DNA from: Clavibacter phaseoli
Lineage (GTDB): Bacteria > Actinomycetota > Actinomycetes > Actinomycetales > Microbacteriaceae
Reading direction: 5' to 3'
DNA: 64,000 bases
NCBI RefSeq assembly: GCF_021922925.1
Contig: NZ_CP040786.1
Coordinates: 1,984,001 to 2,048,000 of the forward strand
Shown here: piece after piece, positions 27,339-35,718 of the stretch
Position numbering within the stretch: the first letter of the stretch is position 1
Layout: every line of letters starts with the position of its first letter
Notes under the pieces: model-generated
Told to the model about the DNA's origin: nothing
Database searches by the model: none
What the model saw: the letters and a program-made list of their open reading frames with translations, nothing else
Program-made: the position numbers and the translations under genes

Positions 27339-29957
27339 TCACCCGGCCGACGCGCCGAGCACGCGGGCGCCGGTCGCCACCCCCCGGAGCGCCGCCACCG
27401 CGGCGGGCACCCCCACCGCGACGGTCGCCTGCCGGCCCGCGATCTCGTCGGTCAGCCGCCAGCCGGATCCGAGCGCCGTCCGCCCGACGACGTCGAGGCT
27501 CGTGCGGTCGTTCCCCGTCGCTCCGGCGAACGCCCCGATCGTGTCGTAGACGGCCGGATCCCCGGGACCGCGCGCCCACACGATCGCCCACCGGGGGCTC
27601 GCCGCCTGGTCGCGCTGGTAGACGTTGCCGGATGTCGTGATCCCCATCTGCGTCGCGGAGCGCTCGTGCGAGTGGTCCTCCACGGCGAGCAGCGCGTTGC
27701 CGGTGCTGCCCTGCATCACGTTGTCCGCCACCTGGATGTCGGTGACGATCCACGTGACCGTCGGGTCCGGCAGCTGCTGCCGGGGGTCGTGCCCGGCCTC
27801 CCCCAGGTTCGCCGCGCGCCGGGTGCCCTGCGCGATGTCGACGTCCCGCCTGTTGCCCGAGAAGGTGTTGGCCCACACCTGCGCGTGGCCGGAGTCGTCG
27901 ATCCAGAGACCCGCGGCGCCGTTGCCCGCGGAGACGACGTCCACGAACGCGAGCTGGGCCGACAGCTCGAAGACGACGCCGTTGCCCGTGTTCGCCAGCA
28001 CGTCGCTCCCCGCCACCGTCGCGTCGAACACCGACTCGTCGAACCAGAGGCCGTTCCCGTCGTTGCGGAGGAACGCGCTGTCGGTCACGTCCACGTCGCG
28101 GCTGCGGGTGATCTTGAACCCGCCCGAGACGGGTGCCCGGTTGAAGCCCTCCGCGTTGTCGTCCGCGACGAGGAGCTGGGAGGCGCGGAGCCGGTCGGCG
28201 TAGTTCGCGTGGATCCCGAGCATGCCGTTGCGCGCCGAGGTCACCGCGCGCAGGGTCGCGTCCGTCGCCTGCACGGAGAGGCCCGTGGTCGCGTTGTCGG
28301 TGATCGCGACGTCGGCGATGGTCACGTCCCTGCCGCTGACGACGACCGCGCCCATGTCGGGGACCGACGGCGCGTACCGGCGGATGCCGATGCCGCGCAC
28401 GGTGCTGCCGTCGCCGCGCACGGCGAGGGCGCTGACGCGGTCGCTGGCGCGCACGGTCCGGCCGCCCGGATCCGAGCCGAGGTAGAGGCGGTCGGCGGTG
28501 GTGTCGACGAAGAACGTGCCCGCGGTCACCTGGGCGAGCGAGGCGACCTGCCGCTGCGCCGCCTGGCCGATCCAGACCTGGTCGGGGTGCGCGGCCATCG
28601 GCCGGGCCGGGCTCACGAACGCCCAGCCCTCCCGCGTGCCGTCGGGCGCGCCGCGCGTGTAGGTGGGGCTCGCGTCGAAGGCGACGTCCCAGCCGGAGGC
28701 GTAGCGGGTGGATCCGGATGCGGTCCACGACGTCAGCGTGCGGCTGCCGTCGAGCCAGACCGCCTCGCCCGGGTACGACTGCAGCGTGAGCGCCTTGCCC
28801 GCGGGCATCACGACGGTCTCGTGGTACGTGCCGGCGCGGACGACGACGGTGCGTCCCGACGGCGCCGCGTCGACCCCCCTCTGGATGCTCCGGTACGGGG
28901 ACGCCTTCGTGCCGGCGCCGCCGTCCGAGCCGGTGGGCGACACGTAGACGCCGTCGGCGGGCGCCGGGTAGGTCGCGGTGCCGACCGCGGCGGAGCCGGA
29001 TCCCGTGCCGGGCCGGGCGTCGCCGCGGGGCACGGCCTGCTCCGGGTCCGCGGAGGTCGGCGCGGGAGCGGTCGGGGTGGGCGTCGGGGTCGGCGTGGCG
29101 GTCGGCGTGGGCGTGGGGGCCGGCGTGGGCGTCGGCGTGGGCGTCGGGGTCGGCGTCGGCGTCGCTCCCGCCCGCGTCAGCGGCCGCACCGCCAGGTCGT
29201 CGAACGCGAGCGCCTGCGGGCGCGACGACGACGAGAGGTACGACCAGACGCGGGTCGCGGATCCGGCGGTCAGCCGCGCGGCGCTCGCGTCCCACGCGGC
29301 GACCTGCCAGGCGGGCACGGCCTGCCCCACCCGCCAGGCGCGCGCGTCGACGGCCACCGGCGAGGATCCGGAGACGCGGGTCTGGATGCCCAGCACCTGC
29401 CCGGGCACGAGCCCGCGCGCCACGACGACCTCGGCGGCGATCGTGGTCTGCGCCGCCGTGGATCCGTTCACCCGCACGACCGAGAGCCACGCGTCCCCCG
29501 CCGGGTCGACGCGCACGCTCGCCTGGTAGTACGACGACCCGGTCGCCCGCTGCTGGAGGCCCGCGTGGACGCCGCCGCCGACGGCCGGGATGCGCGGCAG
29601 CATCACGCGCATGGTGGCCTCGGCGTCCGCCGAGACCGCGCCCGGCACGCTCGCCGTCAGGGACGTCCCCGCCTTCGGCAGGTCGACGACGCCCTGCGTG
29701 CCGTTGACCCGGAACGCCGACGGCAGGTCGTACCCGTAGGCCGCGGCGCCGGCGGCCGTGCCCCAGCCGCCGGTCGCGCTGCGGGTGAACGCGTCCGAGA
29801 AGACGGCGGCGCCGGCGACGAGGTCCTGGCCGGTCGCGGCCGACGCGGGACCCGCGGCGACGAGCGCGGCGGGGAGGACGAGCCCGGCCGCGACGGCCAG
29901 GGCGATCGCGTGCCGGCGGCGGACCGGGGGACGGGAGGTGCGGGACGTGCCGTTCAT
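27339..29957 (-). CDS. Secreted right-handed parallel beta-helix protein, copy 1
   Basis: An 872-residue secreted protein. Signal peptide about 1-41 (ending GPASAAT). Residues about 50-262 are the same domain X found twice in the large surface protein: FTRSATGGWGTA, SSYYQASVRV, FDDLAVRPL. A Thr-Pro repeat linker follows (about 264-300), then a pectate-lyase-like parallel beta-helix (about 325-835) with VYVSPTGSDGG at its start, typical of DUF1565/NosD-type proteins, and a 40-residue tail. Beta-helix proteins often bind or cleave polysaccharides; no catalytic residues could be assigned. AGGA precedes the start. It is a tandem paralogue of the gene at 30243-32873. Confidence 0.85.
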   Translation of the reverse strand: MNGTSRTSRPPVRRRHAIALAVAAGLVLPAALVAAGPASAATGQDLVAGAAVFSDAFTRSATGGWGTAAGAAAYGYDLPSAFRVNGTQGVVDLPKAGTSLTASVPGAVSADAEATMRVMLPRIPAVGGGVHAGLQQRATGSSYYQASVRVDPAGDAWLSVVRVNGSTAAQTTIAAEVVVARGLVPGQVLGIQTRVSGSSPVAVDARAWRVGQAVPAWQVAAWDASAARLTAGSATRVWSYLSSSSRPQALAFDDLAVRPLTRAGATPTPTPTPTPTPTPAPTPTPTATPTPTPTPTAPAPTSADPEQAVPRGDARPGTGSGSAAVGTATYPAPADGVYVSPTGSDGGAGTKASPYRSIQRGVDAAPSGRTVVVRAGTYHETVVMPAGKALTLQSYPGEAVWLDGSRTLTSWTASGSTRYASGWDVAFDASPTYTRGAPDGTREGWAFVSPARPMAAHPDQVWIGQAAQRQVASLAQVTAGTFFVDTTADRLYLGSDPGGRTVRASDRVSALAVRGDGSTVRGIGIRRYAPSVPDMGAVVVSGRDVTIADVAITDNATTGLSVQATDATLRAVTSARNGMLGIHANYADRLRASQLLVADDNAEGFNRAPVSGGFKITRSRDVDVTDSAFLRNDGNGLWFDESVFDATVAGSDVLANTGNGVVFELSAQLAFVDVVSAGNGAAGLWIDDSGHAQVWANTFSGNRRDVDIAQGTRRAANLGEAGHDPRQQLPDPTVTWIVTDIQVADNVMQGSTGNALLAVEDHSHERSATQMGITTSGNVYQRDQAASPRWAIVWARGPGDPAVYDTIGAFAGATGNDRTSLDVVGRTALGSGWRLTDEIAGRQATVAVGVPAAVAALRGVATGARVLGASAG
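29071..29163 (-). repeat. Thr-Pro coding low-complexity tandem hexamers
   Basis: About 15 near-repeats of a six-base unit of the type GGCGTC/GGCGTG/GGGGTC encode the Thr-Pro linker of beta-helix protein 1. Slippage by one unit keeps the reading frame, so linker length may vary between strains. Confidence 0.75.
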
Positions 29958-30192
29958 GGGACGGTCCTTGCGTGTGCGCGGCGGCGGATGGCGGTGGATG
30001 CCCGTCCGGGGACGGGCTCGTGGGTGCGATCCCAGGCTCCGTCTCCGCCGTCCGCCGCTCGTCGCGCAGGGGCCAGTAGTCGTACTCATCCGCCGCGCCG
30101 CCGCACTGGTTCGCGCCCTGACGCCGCCGCCCCGGCCACCGGCGCCCCTACCGGCGGGCACCGCGACGGACGCGGTGACGCCGCGTACGCCA

Positions 30193-30226
30193 GGACGGGC
30201 CGACCCCCGAGGGGATCGGCCCGTCC
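30193..30226. terminator. Strong hairpin between the two beta-helix genes
   Basis: Outer arms GGACGGGCCGA (30193-30203) and TCGGCCCGTCC (30216-30226), inner CCCC/GGGG pair, loop CGA and one bulged A. It starts 17 bases after the stop of beta-helix gene 2 on the minus strand. On the plus strand it is followed by TTTC. Confidence 0.75.
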
Positions 30227-30242
30227 TTTCGTGCGCGCGGGG

Positions 30243-32873
30243 TCAGCCCACGTCGGCCCCGAGCTCGCGCGCGCCGGTCAGCCAGCCGAGCAGGCCCGCA
30301 ACAGCGCCGATGAGCGGCACGGCCACCTGGGTCTCGACGCGACGGACCTCGTCGGTCAGCCGGAAGCCGGATCCCACGACGGGGCGTCCGTCGATCGCGA
30401 GCGAGGTGCGGTCGTTGCCGGTCGCGGCGCTGAACGCCTGCACGGATCCGTAGACGGCCGGGTCGCCGGCGCCGCGGGACCAGATCACGGCCCAGCCCGG
30501 GCGGTTCCCCGCGTCGCGCTGGTACACGTTGCCGGAGGTCGTGATCCCCATCTGCCCGGCCGAGCGCTGGTGCGAGTGGTCCTCGACGGCCAGCAGGGCG
30601 TTGCCGGTGGATCCCTGCATCACGTTGTTCGCGATGTCGATGTCGGTCACCACCCACGTCACGGTGGGGTCCGGCAGCTTCTGGCGCGGATCGTGGCCGG
30701 GCGTCGAGAGGTTCGACGCGCGTCGCGTGCCCTGCGAGATGTCGACGTTGCGGTCGTTGGCGACGAACGTGTTGTTCCAGATGTCCACGTGGCCGGTGTC
30801 GTCGATCCAGACGCCCTCCTCGCCGTTGCGGGCCACCACGTTGTCCACGATGGCGATCTGGGCCGACAGCTCGAAGGCGATGCCCGATCCCGCGTTGTCC
30901 ATCACGTCGTCGCCCGTGACGTTCGCGTCGTACACGGACTCGTCGAACCACAGGCCGTTGCCGGCGTTGCGGAGGATCGCGCTGTCCTTCACGTCCACGT
31001 CGCGGCTGCGGGTGATCTTGAACCCGCCGGACACGGGCGCCCGGTTGAAGCGCTCCGTGTTGTTGTCGGCCACCAGGAGGCGCGTGGCGCGCAGCCCGTC
31101 GGCGTAGTTCGCGTGCATCCCGAGCATGCCGTTGCGGGCCACGGTGAGCGCGGTCGCCTTCGCGCCGGTCGCCGTGATGGAGATGCCCGTGGTGGCGTTG
31201 TCGGTGATCACGAGGTTCTCGACCGTGACGTTCCTGGCCTGCACGACGACGGCGCCGAGGTCCGGCACCGAGGGCGCGTACCGGCGGATGCCGATGCCCC
31301 GCACCGTGCTGCCGTCGCCGCGGACACTGAGCGCCTGCACGAGGTCGCTCGAGCGCACGGTCTGGCTGCCCGGGTCGGATCCGAGGTAGAGGCGGTCCGC
31401 GGCGGTGTCGACGAAGAACGTGCCGGCGACGAGCTGGGCCCGCGAGGCGACCTGCTTCTGGGCGGTCTGGCCGATCCAGACCTGGTCGGGGTGCGCGGCC
31501 ATCGGGTACGCGGGGTTCACGAACTGCCAGCCGGTCGCGGTGCCGTCGGGCTTGCCGCGCGTGTAGGTGGGGCTCGCGTCGAACGCGACGGTCCAGCCGC
31601 TCGCGTAGCGGGTGGACCCGGAGGCCGTCCAGGACGAGACCTGGCGGCTGCCGTCGAGCCACACGGCCTCGCCCGGGTACGACTGGAGCGTGAGGGCCTT
31701 GCCCTGCGGCATCACCACCGACTCGTGGTACGTGCCGGCGCGGACGACGACGGTGCGCCCGGCGGGGGCGGCGTCGACGGCCTTCTGGATGGTGGCGTAC
31801 GGGGACGACTTGGAGCCGGATCCGCCGTTCGAGCCGGTCGGCGCGACGTACACCGCGTCGGACGGGACGCCGTAGGAGGTGGATCCGACGGGCGCGGAGC
31901 CGGAGCCCGTGCGCGCGTCGCCGAGGGAGACGCCCTGCTCGGCGTCGGACGAGCCCGAGCCGGAACCGGTGCCGGGTGCCGGGGCGGGCGCGGGAGCCGG
32001 GGTCGTCGGCGCCGGCGTCGGGGTCGGCGCGGGGGCCGCGGCCTGCGCCGTCAGCGGTCGGATCGCCACGTCGTCGAACGCGACGGCCTGCGGCCCGGAG
32101 GACTTCGAGAGGTACGACCACAGGCGCGTGCCCGTGCCCGAGGTGAGGCGCGACGCGCTCGTGTCGACGGCCGCGGCCTGCCAGCCGGGGACGGACTGGC
32201 CGTCCACCCACGCGCGGGCGTCGATCGCGACCGCGGTGGAGCCCGAGACGCGCGACTGGATGTTCACCACGCGGCCGGGCACGACGCCCCGGGCCACGAC
32301 GGTGTCGCCGACCACGGTGGTCTGCGCCGCGGTGGATCCGGTGACGCGCACGACCGAGAGCCGCGCGTCGCCCGCGCTGTCGACCCGCACGCTCGACTGG
32401 TAGTAGGAGGAGCCGGACACGCGCTGCTGGAGCCCGGCGTAGACGCCGTTGCCCTGCGCGGGGACGCGGGGGATCAGCACGCGGACGGTGGTCTCGCTGT
32501 CGACGGGAGCGGCGACCGGCACGGCGGCGGACGCGGCGGTGCCGGCCCGGGCGAGGTCGATGACGCCCTGCCCGCCGTTCGCGCGGAACGCCGAGACGCC
32601 GTCGTAGGAGTACGCCGCGGAGCCGGCGGCGGTGCCCCAGCCGCCGGTGGCGCTGCGGGTGAAGGAGTCGGAGAAGACGGGGCTGCCCGCGGTGAGGTCC
32701 TGCCCGGTCGCGGCGCCCGCGGTCTGCGGGGCGACGAGCGCGGCCGGGACGGCGAGGCCGACGGCGACGGCGATCGCGATCAGGTGGCGGGCGGGCCGGG
32801 GGCGGGATGCGGGGGCGACGTGCTTCGGAGTGCGGCGGCGGGTCGATCGACTGGATGGGGTGCGGTGGCGCAT
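30243..32873 (-). CDS. Secreted right-handed parallel beta-helix protein, copy 2
   Basis: An 876-residue paralogue of the preceding protein. It has a long basic N-terminus and signal peptide (about 1-54, ending PQTAGAAT), domain X (about 62-275: FTRSATGGWGTA, SSYYQSSVRV, FDDVAIRPL), a Pro/Ala/Thr linker with a Gly-Ser end, and the beta-helix (about 330-845, VYVAPTGSNGG at the start). Most helix rungs match copy 1 closely, e.g. GIGIRRYAPSVPD and GGFKITRSRDVDV. Linker and signal peptide differ most. The ATG at 32871-32873 has GAGGA 9 bases upstream. The pair probably arose by gene duplication; a terminator between them suggests separate transcripts. Confidence 0.85.
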   Translation of the reverse strand: MRHRTPSSRSTRRRTPKHVAPASRPRPARHLIAIAVAVGLAVPAALVAPQTAGAATGQDLTAGSPVFSDSFTRSATGGWGTAAGSAAYSYDGVSAFRANGGQGVIDLARAGTAASAAVPVAAPVDSETTVRVLIPRVPAQGNGVYAGLQQRVSGSSYYQSSVRVDSAGDARLSVVRVTGSTAAQTTVVGDTVVARGVVPGRVVNIQSRVSGSTAVAIDARAWVDGQSVPGWQAAAVDTSASRLTSGTGTRLWSYLSKSSGPQAVAFDDVAIRPLTAQAAAPAPTPTPAPTTPAPAPAPAPGTGSGSGSSDAEQGVSLGDARTGSGSAPVGSTSYGVPSDAVYVAPTGSNGGSGSKSSPYATIQKAVDAAPAGRTVVVRAGTYHESVVMPQGKALTLQSYPGEAVWLDGSRQVSSWTASGSTRYASGWTVAFDASPTYTRGKPDGTATGWQFVNPAYPMAAHPDQVWIGQTAQKQVASRAQLVAGTFFVDTAADRLYLGSDPGSQTVRSSDLVQALSVRGDGSTVRGIGIRRYAPSVPDLGAVVVQARNVTVENLVITDNATTGISITATGAKATALTVARNGMLGMHANYADGLRATRLLVADNNTERFNRAPVSGGFKITRSRDVDVKDSAILRNAGNGLWFDESVYDANVTGDDVMDNAGSGIAFELSAQIAIVDNVVARNGEEGVWIDDTGHVDIWNNTFVANDRNVDISQGTRRASNLSTPGHDPRQKLPDPTVTWVVTDIDIANNVMQGSTGNALLAVEDHSHQRSAGQMGITTSGNVYQRDAGNRPGWAVIWSRGAGDPAVYGSVQAFSAATGNDRTSLAIDGRPVVGSGFRLTDEVRRVETQVAVPLIGAVAGLLGWLTGARELGADVG

Positions 32874-33249
32874 GCGGGCGGGTCCTCGCTCGGATCTGTC
32901 CGTCAGACAGGCTGGTGAACACCCACCAGACAGGTGGGGTTGAGTGAATGTAACCCAGAAACAGCCTGTTGTGTCCCCCGAAAGGAGGTCATGGCGGGGG
33001 CGGGGGTCCCGCGCCCCCTGGATCACCGGCATGCCCCCCCGTTCGGGTATCCCGCTTCCGCGGTCGGCCGGGTCGCCCGTAAGATCGGCGGAGGTCCACC
33101 CGCTCCCCGTCGCCCCCACCCAGGGCGGCCGACGTACCCGCGTCGCGGAGCAGGAGGACCCCGCCCGGCGTACCCGCACCGGGCTGCACCCGATCCCGCA
33201 TCCGCGCGTACCCGCGCCCGGAACGCGGACGACCCGAGACACGTGTGCC
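32874..33249. promoter_or_regulatory. Divergent promoter region, beta-helix 2 / cytidylyltransferase
   Basis: 376 bases without a credible gene. The left half is less GC-rich and holds two direct copies of CAGACAGG (near 32904 and 32927), an inverted repeat CTGGTG/CACCAG around AACACC, GGTGAACACC (32914-32923) and TGTAACCCAGAAAC. The right half is GC-rich leader with an AGGAGGA-like stretch near 33152 that is too far from the start to be its ribosome site. Confidence 0.5.
32949..32962 (+). promoter_or_regulatory. TGTAACCC-GAAAC motif, copy 2
   Basis: TGTAACCCAGAAAC, the second occurrence of the word seen at 27113-27125. It lies 76 bases upstream of beta-helix gene 2 on one side and about 290 bases upstream of the cytidylyltransferase on the other. 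Confidence 0.35.
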
Positions 33250-33747
33250 ATGACCCGAATCGGCTACGCCGCCGGTGCCTTCGACCTCTTCCACGTCGGA
33301 CACCTCAACATCCTCAAGCACGCCAAGAGCCAGTGCGACTTCCTCATCGCGGGCGTCGTCTCCGACGAGATGCTCGAGCGCAACAAGGGAATCACGCCCG
33401 TGGTGCCGCTCGCCGAGCGCCTGGAGATCGTCAGCCACATCAGCTACGTCGACGAGGCCCGCGCGGAGACGCTGCCGGACAAGCTCGACACCTGGCGCGA
33501 CGTCGGCTTCGACGTCTTCTTCAAAGGCGACGACTGGCGCGGCACCCCGAAGGGCGAGCGCCTGGAGGCCGAGTTCGCGGCCGTCGGCGTGGAGGTCGTG
33601 TACTTCCCGTACACGATGCACACCTCCAGCACGCGGCTGCGGCGCGCGCTCGACATCCTGAGCGGCGTCGGCGCGCCCGCGGCGGCCCCCGCCGCGACGC
33701 TCGCGCAGCCGGCCGCGCACGGCTCCCCCGCGCTGGTCGGCCGCTAG
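33250..33747 (+). CDS. Adenylyl/cytidylyltransferase family protein (glycerol-3-phosphate cytidylyltransferase-like)
   Basis: A 165-residue nucleotidyltransferase. GAFDLFHVGHLNIL gives the HxGH motif at residues 15-18, and FFKGDDWRGTPKGER the region around the second substrate site. The usual RTxGISTT signature is replaced by MHTSSTRLRR, so activity is likely but the substrate may differ. TagD enzymes make CDP-glycerol; others activate sugar phosphates. It borders the exopolysaccharide locus, and a CDP-alcohol phosphotransferase is encoded at 23411-24217, so it may supply that enzyme; this is inference. The C-terminal 25 residues are Ala/Pro-rich and not part of the fold. Confidence 0.8.
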   Translation: MTRIGYAAGAFDLFHVGHLNILKHAKSQCDFLIAGVVSDEMLERNKGITPVVPLAERLEIVSHISYVDEARAETLPDKLDTWRDVGFDVFFKGDDWRGTPKGERLEAEFAAVGVEVVYFPYTMHTSSTRLRRALDILSGVGAPAAAPAATLAQPAAHGSPALVGR

Positions 33748-33818
33748 GCCGCAGCGCCGCCAGGGCGTCAGGGCGTCAGGGCGCCAGCAGGTCGGCGCGC
33801 GGACGGGCCGCCGCGCCG

Positions 33819-34787
33819 CTAGGCCGTCAGCCGGTCCGCCGCGCGCTCGGTCGCCTGGATCAGCGCGTCGAGGATCCCCGGCTCGTCGAAGGCGTGCCCG
33901 GCGTCCGGCACCATCGTGAAGCGCGCCTCGGGTAACGCCCGATGCAGGTCCCACGCGGTGACGGCCGGCGTGCACATGTCGTAGCGGCCCTGCACGATCT
34001 CCGTGGGGATGTCGCGGATGAGGTGCGCGTCGCGGATCAGCTGGCCGTCCTCCATCCACCCGCCGTGCGTGAAGTAGTGGTTCTCGATGCGCGCGAACGC
34101 GAGCGCGTACGTCGGCTCGGCGAAGCGCGCCACCACCTCGGGCTTCGGCAGCAGCGTGATGCCCGACGCCTCCCACGTGGACCACGCCACCGCGGCCGGC
34201 CCGTGCACCGCGGGGTCGGGATCCGCGAGCAGCCGCGCGTACGCGTCGATGATCCCGCCGCGCTCCACCCCGGGCACGGGCGCCGTGAACGCCTCCCAGC
34301 CGTCGGGGTAGACCATGCCGGCGGGCCCCTCGTAGAACCAGTCGAGCTCGGTCGCGCGCAGCGTGAAGATGCCGCGGAGGATGAGGCCCGTCACGCGCGC
34401 CGGGTGCGTCTCGGCGTAGGCGAGCGCGAGGGTCGAGCCCCAGGATCCGCCGAACACCAGCCAGCGCTCGACGCCGAGGTGCTCGCGCAGCCGCTCGAGG
34501 TCGGCCACGAGGTGCCAGGTGGTGTTGACGGACAGATCCGCCGAGGGGTCGGAGACGTGCGGCGTGCTCCGGCCGCAGCCGCGCTGGTCGACGAGCACGA
34601 TGCGGTACCTGGCCGGGTCGAAGAGGCGCCGGTGCGCCGGGCTGGTCCCGCCGCCGGGCCCGCCGTGCAGGAAGACGACGGGGATCCCGTCCGGGTTCCC
34701 CGAGACCTCCCAGTGGAGGAGCTGGCCGTCCCCCACGTCGAGCATGCCGGTGTCGTGCGGGTCGATCTCGGGGAAGAGGCTCTGCAT
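33819..34787 (-). CDS. pip: Proline iminopeptidase (S33 family)
   Basis: A 322-residue alpha/beta hydrolase. It shows VVFLHGGPGGGTSP (oxyanion region), VDQRGCGRS, and FGGSWGSTLAL with Ser 115 as nucleophile; the Asp is in VQGRYDM and the His in AGHAFDEP. All family features are present at usual length. The enzyme removes N-terminal proline from peptides in the cytoplasm. It starts at the ATG 34785-34787 and is divergent from the SGNH-like gene. It is a canonical Pip and distinct from the second S33 hydrolase inside the hydroxyproline locus at 49807-51114. Confidence 0.93.
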   Translation of the reverse strand: MQSLFPEIDPHDTGMLDVGDGQLLHWEVSGNPDGIPVVFLHGGPGGGTSPAHRRLFDPARYRIVLVDQRGCGRSTPHVSDPSADLSVNTTWHLVADLERLREHLGVERWLVFGGSWGSTLALAYAETHPARVTGLILRGIFTLRATELDWFYEGPAGMVYPDGWEAFTAPVPGVERGGIIDAYARLLADPDPAVHGPAAVAWSTWEASGITLLPKPEVVARFAEPTYALAFARIENHYFTHGGWMEDGQLIRDAHLIRDIPTEIVQGRYDMCTPAVTAWDLHRALPEARFTMVPDAGHAFDEPGILDALIQATERAADRLTA

Positions 34788-34901
34788 GCGTCGAGCCTAC
34801 GGGCGCCCGGACGCCGTCCACCCCCGGACGGGGTCGGCGCACCGGCCGCCGCCGCGTAGCCTTCCAGGGACCCGACCGCATCCCCCGGAGACGAGGACCC
34901 A

Positions 34902-35693
34902 TTGCCCGCCCTGCCCACGAGGCGACCGTCGCCGGGGAGCGTCCCGCGCACGGTCCTGCGGCCGCTGGTGCCCCTCGCCCACGGCGCCGCGATGGCCCTG
35001 GCGCGGCCGACGCTGCGCCTGCACCTCCACCTCTACATGCGCGAGATGGAGGCGGGGATCTTCCCGCAGCACGACGACGTCTCCGCGATCGCGGGACCGG
35101 ATCCCGAGCGCGTCCTGTTCGTCGGCGACATCGGCGTCGCCGGGTACGGCGTGCTCCTCGCCGGGATGGCGATGCCCGCGCAGGTCGCCGCCCGGCGCAC
35201 CTCGGCGACGGGCCGCGGCATGGAGTGGGAGAGCGTCGCGGCGTACGACATGACCGCGCGGAACGCCGCCGCCGCCATCGCCGACCGGGACGCCGCGCCC
35301 CTCGACCTCGCGGTGGTCGCGCTCGGCATCCCCGACGTGCTCGTCGCGACGTCGGTCGAGGAGTGGACCGACCGGCTGACGGGGATCATCGCGAGCATCC
35401 GCGCCCAGGCGGGCGACGGCTGCCGCATCGTCGTCACGGGCATCCCGCCGATGGACCGGTTCCAGCCGATCCCGATGGTCGCCCGGAAGCTCCTGCAGGC
35501 GCAGGTCGGCCGGCTGAACCGCGCGACGGCCCTGCTCGACGACCCGGGGCGCGGCGTGATCCACGCGCCCTACCCCGACATCTCCGGCACGCGCCTGCAC
35601 GTCCGCGACCGCTTCTCCTACCGCGTGATGCACGCGCACTGGGCCGAGGCGATCATGCCGTTCCTGGGCGACCCGCAGCCCGTCGCCGACTGA
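34902..35693 (+). CDS. SGNH/GDSL-hydrolase-like protein with degenerate catalytic site
   Basis: A 263-residue SGNH-fold protein. Block I reads LFVGDIGVAGYGV where active enzymes have GDS, so the nucleophile Ser is Ile (codon ATC). Block III reads VALGIPDVL where GxND is expected (Asn is Pro), and the final block reads RDRFSYRVMHAHWAEA where D-x-x-H is expected (His is Ser). All three key positions are lost while length and fold pattern are kept, so it is probably a non-catalytic relative. The start is a TTG at 34902 with GAGGA just upstream; the next ATG at 34991 would cut the N-terminus. A downstream DUF1349 gene follows after 25 bases and may be co-transcribed. Confidence 0.75.
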   Translation: MPALPTRRPSPGSVPRTVLRPLVPLAHGAAMALARPTLRLHLHLYMREMEAGIFPQHDDVSAIAGPDPERVLFVGDIGVAGYGVLLAGMAMPAQVAARRTSATGRGMEWESVAAYDMTARNAAAAIADRDAAPLDLAVVALGIPDVLVATSVEEWTDRLTGIIASIRAQAGDGCRIVVTGIPPMDRFQPIPMVARKLLQAQVGRLNRATALLDDPGRGVIHAPYPDISGTRLHVRDRFSYRVMHAHWAEAIMPFLGDPQPVAD

Positions 35694-35718
35694 CGTCCGG
35701 CAGCCGTAGCCTCGTCGC

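Noticed and set aside
25446..32918. Open frame of nearly 2500 codons on the plus strand
   Set aside because: Antisense to the priming transferase and both beta-helix genes, with no domain pattern and low-complexity composition. Long antisense frames are expected at this GC content.
33764..33788. Short tandem repeat GGGCGTCA x2-3 after the cytidylyltransferase gene
   Set aside because: Only two exact copies and one variant in a convergent spacer; too short to support a function.
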